DNA from: Halomonas sp. A11-A
Lineage (GTDB): Bacteria; Pseudomonadota; Gammaproteobacteria; Pseudomonadales; Halomonadaceae
NCBI RefSeq assembly: GCF_003182195.1
Contig: NZ_QGTM01000011.1
Coordinates: 22,207-86,206 of the forward strand
Length of the DNA stretch: 64,000 nt
Direction: 5' to 3'
Shown: positions 29,355-37,707 of the stretch, one piece after another
Position numbering within the stretch: position 1 is the stretch's first letter
How the letters are laid out: each line of letters opens with the position of its first letter
Made by a program: the position numbers and the translations under genes
The notes under the pieces: generated by a model
What the model was told of the DNA's origin: nothing
The model's database searches: none
Seen by the model: only the letters and a program-made list of their open reading frames with translations

Positions 29355-29553
29355 TCGGGTGTGAGCCCCTTCGCTCGGCGGCCGCCCGGCGTGCGGGCGA
29401 TGGCGGCATCGGCTGCCGGCAGGCCGCGTCGGGCGTGCTGATGGTTACTGGGTGTCGGGCCCACAATCTACCATAGTCGCAGGAGCCAGGCATCGTTCGG
29501 GCGCGTCGTCCCGCCTGGCCTTGACCTGGCTCAGGGGGGGAATCAGAGGTGGA

Positions 29554-30537
29554 TCAGGAGCTCAGCGGCAGGCAGACCACGTCGTGATTGGGCAGCGGGC
29601 GGGGCGGCGCCTGGAAGTGGGCGTGGAACGCCGCCAGGTGCTCGCGCACGAAGCGCAGGAACAGCTCGGTGACCGGGGTGGGAAAGCGCTCCCGGGGGTA
29701 GACGGTGCACCAGGAGTGGCGCAGCGGGAAGCCGGGCAGGGCGAGCTCCTCGAGCAGGCCGGCCGCAAGCTCCAGGCGCACTGCCAGGCGCGGCAGCACG
29801 GCGACCCCCAGTTGGGTCATCACCCCCTGCTTGACGGCCTCGTTGGTGCCGAGCTCGATGCGATGGGCCAGGCTCACGTCCTGGGCGGCGGCCAGCTCCT
29901 CGAAGGCGCTGCGCACGCCGGAGCCGGGCTCGCGCATCAGCACGTAGTGGCGGGCGAAGTCCTCGAGGGTGGGCGAGCTGGCCTGGAGCAGCGGATGGCC
30001 GGGCCAGACCAGCGGGATCATCTCGTTGTCGAGGATCGGCATGATCACCAGGTCGCTGTCGTCGGGCACCCGGGCCATAATCACCAGGTCGTCGCGCTGC
30101 TCGGCCAGGCGCTCCAGGGCCTGGCTGCGGTTGCACACCTTGAGGCGAACCTGGATGTTGGGGTAGTGGGCACGAAAGCGCGCCAGCAGATGGGGCACCA
30201 CGTACTGGGCGGTGGAGACCGCCGCCAGATTGAGCTCGCCGCGGATGGTGCCGGACATGTCCGAGAGCGCCATCTGCAGCCGCGAGACCTGGCCGAAGAT
30301 GGCCCGCACCGAGGCCGCCAGGGCGTCGGCCGCCGGCAGCACATGGAGGGTCTTGCCGGCATACTTGAACAGCGGCTGCCCGAGCGCCTGCTCCAGTTGG
30401 CGGATCTGGGCGCTGACCGCGGGCTGCGTCAGTCCCAGCTGCTCCGCCGCTCGGGAGTAGGAGTGCTGATCGTGAACCGCCTGGAATACCTGCAGCTGGC
30501 GGAAGGTCAACTTGTTGAGCAGCTTGGGAGTGGTCAT
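29554..30537 (-). CDS. LysR-type transcriptional regulator (CbbR/PycR-like)
   Basis: The 327-residue protein has an N-terminal winged helix-turn-helix (LTFRQLQVFQAVHDQHSYSR, AAEQLGLTQPAVSAQIRQLE) and a LysR substrate-binding domain from about 95 (GELNLAAVSTAQYVVPHLLA). It is divergent from a biotin-carboxylase-like gene with a 100-base gap. In Pseudomonas aeruginosa a LysR gene lies divergent to pyruvate carboxylase subunit genes, so this may be a remnant of that arrangement; the link is inferred from layout. Confidence 0.9.
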   Translation of the reverse strand: MTTPKLLNKLTFRQLQVFQAVHDQHSYSRAAEQLGLTQPAVSAQIRQLEQALGQPLFKYAGKTLHVLPAADALAASVRAIFGQVSRLQMALSDMSGTIRGELNLAAVSTAQYVVPHLLARFRAHYPNIQVRLKVCNRSQALERLAEQRDDLVIMARVPDDSDLVIMPILDNEMIPLVWPGHPLLQASSPTLEDFARHYVLMREPGSGVRSAFEELAAAQDVSLAHRIELGTNEAVKQGVMTQLGVAVLPRLAVRLELAAGLLEELALPGFPLRHSWCTVYPRERFPTPVTELFLRFVREHLAAFHAHFQAPPRPLPNHDVVCLPLSS

Positions 30538-30637
30538 GATCGCCTGCCGGATGGACGCCGTCGGCCTCTTGTCGGTCCGTGATCCATGCTAGCACCGCCG
30601 CCCCCGCCGGGGCCACCGCCAAGGAGGCAAGTGCCAC

Positions 30638-31585
30638 GTGAACAGCTTCACGCTTTCCGGTTCCGCGGGGAGCCCGCCCCGCCTCGCCCTGGCCGCCGTC
30701 GGGCTCGCCGGCCTGCGGGTACGCCAGGCCGCCGCCGAGCTGGGCCTGGCCTGCCTGGCGGCCATCACCCCCGACGAGCCCGCCGAGGCGCTGGTGGCGC
30801 GCGCCCTGAGTGCCGGCTGCACGGCGCTTCACCCCGGCGAGGCCGACACCCGCCGTCAGCTGGCGCTGGCCAGGGCCTGTCGGGCCGCCGGGCTCCCCTT
30901 CGTGGGGCCTCGCCTCGCGCTGATCGAGGCGATGCAGGATGGCGCGGCGGTGCGGACCCTGCTGCGCGAGGCGGGAGTCCCCCTGGCGGAGGCGGGCGCG
31001 CCGGGACGCCGGGTCGAGCTGGCGGTGCTCGGCGACCGCCTCGGCCGGGTGCGCTGGCTGGCGGTGCGGGAAGCGCTGGGGCCGGGCCTGGTGCGCGCCC
31101 CGGTGGCCTGGCTGACGCCTGAGCAGCGCACCTATCTTGGCCAGCTCGCTCTCCAGGGGCTCGCCGCCCTGGAGCTGCGGGGGCTCGTGACCCTGGGCTT
31201 TGCGCTGCAGGAGAACCGGCTGGGCTTCTGCGACATGCGCCCCGGGCTCTGTGGCCGGGAGGCGATGGACGAGGCCCTGACCGGGCTGGATCCGGTGGTG
31301 GTTCAGCTGCGCCTGGCAGCCGGCGACCGGCTACGGGACCGCCAGGCGGCCCTGGCCCCCCGCGGCCATGCCCTGCAGTGGCGCCTGGTTCCCGCAGCGG
31401 CCACCGGGATCAGCGGCGGGCCCGGCCTGCGCCTGGACCGCGCCCCCGAGACCGGGGGCGAGGGGCGTCTCACGGCCTGGGGGCGCACGCCCGAGGAGGC
31501 TCTGCGCCGCGGGCGGCGGGGCCTGGAGGAGCTGCTGGGGGTGGAGGAGGCCGCCGCGCTGATGCGCCCGCTGGGCGTCGATTAG
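30638..31585 (+). CDS. Degenerate biotin-carboxylase-like protein
   Basis: A GTG at 30638, ten bases after AAGGAGG, gives 315 residues, about 130 shorter than AccC. Segments line up in order with AccC: LHPGEADTRRQLALARACRA with [11 protein letters not shown]..., FVGPRLALIEAMQDGAAVRTLL with [16 protein letters not shown]..., VELAVLGDRLGRV with [32 protein letters not shown] with [17 protein letters not shown], and a final RLTAWGRTPEEALRRGRRGL with [13 protein letters not shown]. The glycine-rich ATP loop is missing and the catalytic [11 protein letters not shown] is replaced by DMRPGLCGREA, so it should not carboxylate biotin. The reading frame is intact, which argues for a retained non-enzymatic role. 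Confidence 0.75.
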   Translation: MNSFTLSGSAGSPPRLALAAVGLAGLRVRQAAAELGLACLAAITPDEPAEALVARALSAGCTALHPGEADTRRQLALARACRAAGLPFVGPRLALIEAMQDGAAVRTLLREAGVPLAEAGAPGRRVELAVLGDRLGRVRWLAVREALGPGLVRAPVAWLTPEQRTYLGQLALQGLAALELRGLVTLGFALQENRLGFCDMRPGLCGREAMDEALTGLDPVVVQLRLAAGDRLRDRQAALAPRGHALQWRLVPAAATGISGGPGLRLDRAPETGGEGRLTAWGRTPEEALRRGRRGLEELLGVEEAAALMRPLGVD

Positions 31586-31636
31586 GCGTGCCCGTCACGG
31601 AGTTTTCACTCGCCGGGGCGTCGATATTGCGTTATA

Positions 31637-31647
31637 TTGCACTGCAA
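31637..31647. promoter_or_regulatory. Perfect 11-bp palindrome TTGCACTGCAA upstream of DUF3141 gene
   Basis: The 5+1+5 palindrome lies 65 bases before the DUF3141 start. TGC-rich palindromes of this kind are bound by PhaR, the polyhydroxyalkanoate-responsive repressor, in several bacteria; assignment to PhaR here is inference. A second perfect inverted repeat (GCGTGGA-atc-TCCACGC) follows at 31654-31670. Confidence 0.45.
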
Positions 31648-31711
31648 CAAACGGCGTGGAATCTCCACGCTCTGTTTCTCCTCCCTCTGACCGAATTGCC
31701 AGGAGCTCGCG

Positions 31712-34219
31712 ATGAATCTTCCGATGCCGACTCCCCCGGCCCCCGTGGTAACGCTGCTCGACCCCTTCGGGTTCGGGCGCGCCGCGGGCCGCTACTGGCT
31801 GGATGCCTTCGAGCGCAGTGTGCTCTTCATGGACGTGATGCGCCAGCGTGGCAACCAGTACCTCGAACACATCGAGCAGACCCGCCCTAGCGTGCTGGGC
31901 TTTGAGGCCGAGGTGCTGATGGACGGTCGTGACCTGCCGCGGCCGGTCAACTACGAACTGCTGCGTATCCAGCCCCCCGGGGGCTATCCCACCGACCCGC
32001 AGATGCGTCCCTTCGTGGTGGTCGACCCCCGCGCCGGTCACGGCCCGGGCATCGGCGGCTTCAAGCCCGACAGCGAGATCGGCGTGGCGCTGCGTGCTGG
32101 CCACCCCTGCTACTTCATCGGCTTTCTGCCCTACCCGGAGCCCGGCCAGACCGTGGAGGACGTGGTGGAGGCGGAGGTCGCCTTCCTGCGCCTGGTCAAC
32201 CAGCGCCACAGCGAGCGCGGTGCCGAGAAGCCCATGGTGGTCGGCAACTGCCAGGCCGGCTGGCAGATCATGATGGCGGCGTCGCTGGAGCCCGACCTGT
32301 TCGGACCGATCCTGATCGCCGGCTCGCCGCTCTCCTACTGGGCCGGTACCCGCGGCAACGCGCCGATGCGCTATACCGGTGGCATGACCGGCGGCAGCTG
32401 GATGACCTCGCTGCTCAGCGACCTGGGCGACGGCCAGTTCGATGGCGCCTGGCTGGTGCAGAACTTCGAGAACCTCAATCCGGCCAACACCTACTGGACC
32501 AAGCAGTATCGGCTCTATGCCAACATCGACACCGAGGCCGAGCGCTACCTGGAGTTCGAGCGCTGGTGGGGCGGCCACGTGGTGCTCGGCGGCGACGAGA
32601 TCCAGTACATCGTCGACAACCTCTTCGTGGGGAACCGCCTCTCCACCGCTCAGCTGGTTACCTCCGACGGGCGCCGCATCGACCTGCGCAACGTGCGCTC
32701 GCCGGTGGTGGTGTTCTGCTCCTGGGGCGACGACATCACACCGCCGCCCCAGGCGCTGGGCTGGGTCCGCGACCTCTACGCGGGAGTCGATGACATCGAG
32801 GCCAGCGAGCAGACCATCGTCTACTGCGTCCATGACAGCACCGGCCACCTGGGGATCTTCGTCTCCGGCAGTGTCTCCCGCAAGGAGCATACCGAGTTCA
32901 CGGCCAACATGGACTACATCGACGTGCTGCCGCCGGGCCTCTACGAGACCACCGTCTCCGAGGCCGCCCAGCGCGACGATGCCGAGCTGATCGAGCGGGA
33001 CTACCTGCTGGAGTTCACCTCGCGCAGCGTCGAGGAGCTCGACCGGGTGGTGCAGCACTCCACCGAGGACGATACCCGCTTCGCCACCGTGGCGCGGATC
33101 TCGGAGATCAACCTCGGGCTCTACCGGCTCTTCGTGCAGCCCTGGGTGCGTGCCCTGGCCACGCCCGAATCGGCCCGCTGGATGCGCCGCATGCACCCCA
33201 ACCGGCTGGGCTACCGCCTCTTCTCCGATCGCAACCCGCTGATGAACGCGGTGCCGGTGCTGGCCGACAAGATTCGTGCCAAGCGCCATCCGGTGGACGA
33301 GGAGAACCTCTTCCGGGTGCTGGAGTCGATCGTCTCCAGCCAGATCACCGGCAGCCTCAACGCCTGGCGGGACCTGCGCGACGGCGCCACCGAGCGCCTG
33401 TTCCTGGATGTCTATGGCCAGCCGCTGCTGCAGTCGCTGGTGGGCCTGGGCGGTGACGCCCATGTGCACCGCCGCCGCCCTGGGTCGGAGCCGGAACACC
33501 GCCGCTTCATCGCGCGCCGCCAGGCAGAGCTCACCGAGCGTGTCGTGGAAGGTGGCAGCCACGAGGCGGTGATCCGTGCGCTGATCTACGTGCTGGGGGG
33601 CGCCCCCTCCACCGACGAGCGCAACTTCAAGCGCCTGCGTGCCTCCCACGCCGAGCTGGAGCCCCAGCTCACCGTGGCGGACTTCAAGCAGCTGATGCGC
33701 GAGCAGTTCTTCATCCTCAAGCTCGATCGTGAGAGTGCCGTCGAGGCGCTGCCCGAGCTGCTCAAGGGGCAGACGGCGGAGCAGATCGCCGACCACCTGG
33801 AGCATATCGAGCACGTGCTGGCGGCCAGCGGTGAGCTCTCCGAGCGCTCCAGCGAGCGCCTGGCCCGGATCAGGGGGCTCTTCGAGCAGGCCATCGACCA
33901 GGCACCCATCCTCGAGGCCGAGGCGCGTGCCGAGGCCCAGGCGTGGGTCGGCAGCCAGGCCGAGGCCCAGCGCCTGGCCCTGAGCGACCTCGAGGGCCTG
34001 ATGGAGTCCCAGCCGGCGGCGAAGGCCAAGGCCGAAGCGCCTGCCGCCAAGGCCGAGGCGCCAGCTGCCAAGGCCGAGGCGCCCGCCGCCAAGGCCGAAG
34101 CGCCTGCCGCCAAGGCCGAAGCGCCTGCCGCCAAGGCCGAGGAGCCCGATGCCAAGCCGGCCGCCTCGCGTCGCCGGACCCCGGCACCCCGTCGCAAGCC
34201 GGGTGGCAACAAGCGCTGA
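31712..34219 (+). CDS. DUF3141 PhaC-like alpha/beta-hydrolase with low-complexity tail
   Basis: The 835-residue protein starts at an ATG with AGGAG 6 bases upstream. Residues ~60-420 are an alpha/beta-hydrolase core with a Cys nucleophile, GNCQAGW (Cys180), a possible Asp in SWGDDITPPPQ and a His in STGHLGIF, the same triad type as polyhydroxyalkanoate synthase (GxCxGG box). Residues ~420-770 are helical. Residues ~770-813 are AKAEAPA repeats, ending in a basic PAASRRRTPAPRRKPGGNKR. Such tails in phasin-like proteins can bind granules or DNA. The DUF3141 family has no settled function; a role in polyester metabolism is inferred from fold and tail. It is followed by a strong terminator. Confidence 0.8.
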   Translation: MNLPMPTPPAPVVTLLDPFGFGRAAGRYWLDAFERSVLFMDVMRQRGNQYLEHIEQTRPSVLGFEAEVLMDGRDLPRPVNYELLRIQPPGGYPTDPQMRPFVVVDPRAGHGPGIGGFKPDSEIGVALRAGHPCYFIGFLPYPEPGQTVEDVVEAEVAFLRLVNQRHSERGAEKPMVVGNCQAGWQIMMAASLEPDLFGPILIAGSPLSYWAGTRGNAPMRYTGGMTGGSWMTSLLSDLGDGQFDGAWLVQNFENLNPANTYWTKQYRLYANIDTEAERYLEFERWWGGHVVLGGDEIQYIVDNLFVGNRLSTAQLVTSDGRRIDLRNVRSPVVVFCSWGDDITPPPQALGWVRDLYAGVDDIEASEQTIVYCVHDSTGHLGIFVSGSVSRKEHTEFTANMDYIDVLPPGLYETTVSEAAQRDDAELIERDYLLEFTSRSVEELDRVVQHSTEDDTRFATVARISEINLGLYRLFVQPWVRALATPESARWMRRMHPNRLGYRLFSDRNPLMNAVPVLADKIRAKRHPVDEENLFRVLESIVSSQITGSLNAWRDLRDGATERLFLDVYGQPLLQSLVGLGGDAHVHRRRPGSEPEHRRFIARRQAELTERVVEGGSHEAVIRALIYVLGGAPSTDERNFKRLRASHAELEPQLTVADFKQLMREQFFILKLDRESAVEALPELLKGQTAEQIADHLEHIEHVLAASGELSERSSERLARIRGLFEQAIDQAPILEAEARAEAQAWVGSQAEAQRLALSDLEGLMESQPAAKAKAEAPAAKAEAPAAKAEAPAAKAEAPAAKAEAPAAKAEEPDAKPAASRRRTPAPRRKPGGNKR
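34025..34150 (+). repeat. Six 21-bp units encoding AKAEAPA repeats
   Basis: Five near-identical 21-base units (GCCAAGGCCGAAGCGCCTGC plus C) each encode AKAEAPA, and a sixth diverged unit encodes AKAEEPD. Differences are at third positions, as expected from repeat expansion under protein selection. Confidence 0.9.
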
Positions 34220-34241
34220 GCCAGGCCAGGCACGACCCCAG

Positions 34242-34275
34242 CAGCGCCCCTGCCACCCCGGTGGCAGGGGCGCTG
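34242..34275 (+). terminator. Strong terminator after DUF3141 gene
   Basis: A perfect 16-bp stem (CAGCGCCCCTGCCACC) with a 2-base gap between arms, 22 bases after the stop codon, is followed by TCATT. It insulates topA. Confidence 0.8.
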
Positions 34276-34464
34276 TCATTGACGGAGGCTTGCCCTCGCC
34301 CGAGGGTGCGGTCTAGGGTCAGAAGGCGCCAACCGCGGGCGCCCACTGGCGCGATGCCAGGCGCTGGGTTAGGGTAGGCGCATTTTTCGCCCGCCGAATC
34401 AGGGCGGTATGGCATTGTCAGGCGAGGACTCGACGTCCACGCCATGCACTTTCAGTGGAGCACT

Positions 34465-37104
34465 ATGGGAAAGTCACTGGTCATCGTCGAGTCGCCGGCC
34501 AAGGCCAAGACGATCAACAAGTATCTCGGCAGCGACTTCATCGTGAAGTCGAGTGTGGGTCACATCCGTGATCTGCCGACCAGCGGCTCGGGCAAGGCGG
34601 CCTCGGATCCCAAGGAGCGCGCGCGGCAGGCCGCGGCGACCCGCAAGATGTCGCCGGAGGAGAAGGCCGAGTACCGGAAGCGCAAGTCCCAGGAGCAGCT
34701 GATCCGGCGCATGGGCATCGACCCCGAGCACGGCTGGGAGGCCCACTACGAGATCCTCCCGGGCAAGGAGAAGGTGGTCGCCGAGCTCCAGAAGCTGGCC
34801 CAGAAGGCCGACACCGTCTATCTCGCCACCGATCTCGACCGCGAGGGGGAGGCCATCGCCTGGCACCTTCGCGAGACCATCGGCGGCGATGACGCGCGCT
34901 ACAAGCGCGTGGTCTTCAACGAGATCACCAAGAACGCCATCCAGGAGGCGTTCAAGGACCCCGGCACCCTCAACATGCCGCGGGTCGAGGCCCAGCAGGC
35001 GCGGCGCTTCCTGGACCGTGTGGTCGGCTTCATGCTCTCGCCGCTGCTGTGGGCCAAGATCGCCCGCGGCCTCTCGGCCGGGCGGGTGCAGTCGGTGGCT
35101 ATGCGCCTGATCGTCGAGCGCGAGCGCGAGATCCGCGCCTTCGTGCCCGAGGAGTTCTGGGACGTCCATGCCGATCTGGTGCCGCAGCTCGAGGGGGGCG
35201 GCGGCGAGCCGGTGCGCTTCGAGCTGGTGCGCCAGGACGGCAAGGCCTTCCGGCCCACCTCCGAGGCCGAGACCCTGGAGCGCATCGCCGCGCTCAGGAA
35301 GGCGTCGCTTGCCATTACCGCGCGGGAAGACAAGCCCACGCGGTCGAAGCCCAACGCGCCCTTCATTACCTCGACCCTGCAGCAGGCCGCCAGCGGCCGG
35401 CTGGGCTTCTCGGTGAAGAAGACCATGACCCTGGCCCAGCGCCTCTACGAGGCGGGCTATATCACCTACATGCGAACCGACTCCACCAACCTCTCGAAGG
35501 ATGCCGTGGAGAGCGTGCGCGAGTTCATCGGCGACGAGTACGGCGCGCGCTACCTGCCGGCGTCCCCCAACCGCTACTCCAGCAAGGAGGGCGCCCAGGA
35601 GGCCCACGAGGCGATCCGCCCCACCGACGTGGGGCGTCGTGCCACCGACCTTGCCGGCATGGAGCGCGACGCCGAGCGGCTCTATGAGCTGATCTGGCGC
35701 CAGTTCGTGGCCTGTCAGATGACCCCGGCCGAGTACCTCTCCAGCACCCTCACCGTGGCCGCCGACGGCTACGAGCTCAAGGCCAAGGGGCGCGTGCTCA
35801 AGTTCGACGGTTACACCCGGGTGATGAAGCCAGCCGGCAAGAACGAGGATCAGTCGCTGCCGGACCTCGCCGAGGGCACCCCCATGACCCTGGCCTCCCT
35901 GGACCCGCGCCAGCACTTCACCAAGCCGCCGGCGCGCTACACCGAAGCGAGCCTGGTCAAGGAGCTAGAGAAGCGCGGCATCGGCCGGCCCTCCACCTAC
36001 GCCTCGATCATCTCCACCATCCAGGATCGCGGCTACGTCAAGCTGGAGAACCGGCGTTTCTATGCCGAGAAGCTTGGCGACATCGTCACCGAGCGGCTCA
36101 AGGAGTCCTTCCCCGACCTGATGGACTACTCCTTCACCGCGCGCATGGAGGACAGCCTCGACGAGGTGGCCGAGGGCGAGCGCAACTGGCGCGAGCTGCT
36201 CGACGCCTTCTACGCCGAGTTCCGAAAGGAGCTCGCGGAGGCCGAGAGCGAGGAGGGGATGCGTCCCAACCAACCGGTGCCCACCGACATCGACTGCCCC
36301 AGCTGCGGGCGCAAGATGCAGATCCGCACCGCCTCTACCGGGGTCTTCCTGGGCTGCTCCGGCTACAACCTCCCGCCCAAGGAGCGCTGCAAGACCACCA
36401 TCGACCTGCTGCCCGGCGAGGAGGCGGTGGCCGCCGACGCCGACGAGGAGGCCGAGACCGATGCCCTGCGGGCCAAGCACCGCTGCCCGAAGTGCGGCAC
36501 CGCCATGGACAGCTACCTGATCGACGAGACCCGCAAGCTGCATATCTGCGGCAACAGCCCGGACTGCGACGGCTACGAGATCGAGCAGGGCAGGTTCCGC
36601 ATCAAGGGCTACGACGGCCCGACCATCGAGTGCGACAAGTGCGGCAGCGAGATGCAGCTCAAGTCTGGGCGCTTCGGCAAGTACTTCGGCTGCACCAACA
36701 GCGAGTGCAAGAACACCCGCAAGCTGCTGCGCAACGGCGAGGTGGCGCCGCCCAAGATGGACCCCATCGACATGCCCGAGCTGGCCTGCCAGAAGGTCGA
36801 CGACCACTACGTGCTGCGCGACGGCGCCAGCGGCCTGTTCCTGGCGGCCAGCAAGTTCCCCCGTAACCGCGAGACCCGCCCGCCGCTGGTCCGTGAGCTC
36901 AAGGCACACGCCGAGGAGCTGCCGGAGAAGTACCGCTACCTGCTCGACGCCCCCAGTGAGGACCCGGATGGCCGCCCGGCCCAGATCCGCTTCTCGCGCA
37001 AGGCCAAGGAGCAGTTCGTGATGACCGAAGAGGAGGGCAAGGCCACCGGCTGGAAGGCCACCTACGACGGCAACCGCTGGCAGGTGGAGGACAAGCGCAA
37101 GTGA
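34465..37104 (+). CDS. topA: DNA topoisomerase I
   Basis: TopA relaxes negative supercoils. The 879 residues start at [20 protein letters not shown] (ATG 34465 with TGGAG upstream; an ATG at 34444 is seven codons earlier). The TOPRIM domain has [15 protein letters not shown], and the catalytic tyrosine is in the segment [13 protein letters not shown]. Three C-terminal zinc-ribbon-like domains are visible: [18 protein letters not shown] with CGNSPDC, and CDKCGSEMQ with CTNSEC. It is coupled by GTGA to a small gene. Confidence 0.98.
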   Translation: MGKSLVIVESPAKAKTINKYLGSDFIVKSSVGHIRDLPTSGSGKAASDPKERARQAAATRKMSPEEKAEYRKRKSQEQLIRRMGIDPEHGWEAHYEILPGKEKVVAELQKLAQKADTVYLATDLDREGEAIAWHLRETIGGDDARYKRVVFNEITKNAIQEAFKDPGTLNMPRVEAQQARRFLDRVVGFMLSPLLWAKIARGLSAGRVQSVAMRLIVEREREIRAFVPEEFWDVHADLVPQLEGGGGEPVRFELVRQDGKAFRPTSEAETLERIAALRKASLAITAREDKPTRSKPNAPFITSTLQQAASGRLGFSVKKTMTLAQRLYEAGYITYMRTDSTNLSKDAVESVREFIGDEYGARYLPASPNRYSSKEGAQEAHEAIRPTDVGRRATDLAGMERDAERLYELIWRQFVACQMTPAEYLSSTLTVAADGYELKAKGRVLKFDGYTRVMKPAGKNEDQSLPDLAEGTPMTLASLDPRQHFTKPPARYTEASLVKELEKRGIGRPSTYASIISTIQDRGYVKLENRRFYAEKLGDIVTERLKESFPDLMDYSFTARMEDSLDEVAEGERNWRELLDAFYAEFRKELAEAESEEGMRPNQPVPTDIDCPSCGRKMQIRTASTGVFLGCSGYNLPPKERCKTTIDLLPGEEAVAADADEEAETDALRAKHRCPKCGTAMDSYLIDETRKLHICGNSPDCDGYEIEQGRFRIKGYDGPTIECDKCGSEMQLKSGRFGKYFGCTNSECKNTRKLLRNGEVAPPKMDPIDMPELACQKVDDHYVLRDGASGLFLAASKFPRNRETRPPLVRELKAHAEELPEKYRYLLDAPSEDPDGRPAQIRFSRKAKEQFVMTEEEGKATGWKATYDGNRWQVEDKRK

Positions 37105-37565
37105 CCCCGCGAGCCCGCACCAACCAGCTGCTCTACCAGGCCGAGCTGCTGCTCGAGACCCCGGCCGGCGACGACGAGCACGCCGAGGCGCGGCGCATGG
37201 CGGCGGAGGAGGGTGCCCTGGCGCTTGCCGAGCTGGCCCTCGAGTCGCTGCTGCGCGAGGTGACCGAGCATGCGCGTCTCGAGCGCCATGCCTGGCGTGA
37301 GCTGCTCGGCCCCGAGGGGGCCGAGATCGCCGAGCTGCACCGCCTGCGCGAGCTGGCCGCCCAGCCCGACAGCTGGCTCGCCTGGCTGATCGGCAGGCTC
37401 GAGGCGCTGCACGCAAGCGAAGGTGTCGCCCGCCGCCGCACCGGCGCCGCCGCCGGCCTGATCGCCGTGGGCAGCGCCGCCGCCCTGGGCGACGAGCTCT
37501 ACGGCTGCCTGCAGGCCGCCAAGGCCGAGATCGCCGCCCTGCGCGAAACCAGCCAGGAGTGGTAG
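37101..37565 (+). CDS. DUF6586-like protein coupled to topA
   Basis: The GTG at 37101 overlaps the topA stop and gives 154 residues, Ala/Leu/Glu-rich and mostly helical ([31 protein letters not shown]). A short protein of this kind follows topA in Pseudomonas and relatives; its function is not known. Translational coupling suggests a role linked to topoisomerase, but nothing in the sequence shows it. Confidence 0.75.
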   Translation: MTPRARTNQLLYQAELLLETPAGDDEHAEARRMAAEEGALALAELALESLLREVTEHARLERHAWRELLGPEGAEIAELHRLRELAAQPDSWLAWLIGRLEALHASEGVARRRTGAAAGLIAVGSAAALGDELYGCLQAAKAEIAALRETSQEW

Positions 37566-37655
37566 CGCTCCCCCGATAGTAAGCCAGCAAGGCGAGGAGA
37601 GGCCTGTCGACGGACCAGCTCCGAGCCCTTAGGTCGGTGCGGCGCCTGGTAACTT

Positions 37656-37670
37656 TCAAACAGTCGTTTA
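37656..37670. promoter_or_regulatory. PsrA-like operator overlapping efflux promoter
   Basis: TCAAACAGTCGTTTA is the exact reverse complement of the 15 bases at 5013-5027. It runs into a TATACT -10 candidate at 37669-37674, so a bound repressor would block RNA polymerase. It lies 38 bases before the TolC-family gene. The fit is to TetR-type and specifically PsrA-like sites. Confidence 0.5.
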
Positions 37671-37707
37671 TACTCGGTGCCATCGCCCACCTACCGGCCA
37701 AGCTCCC

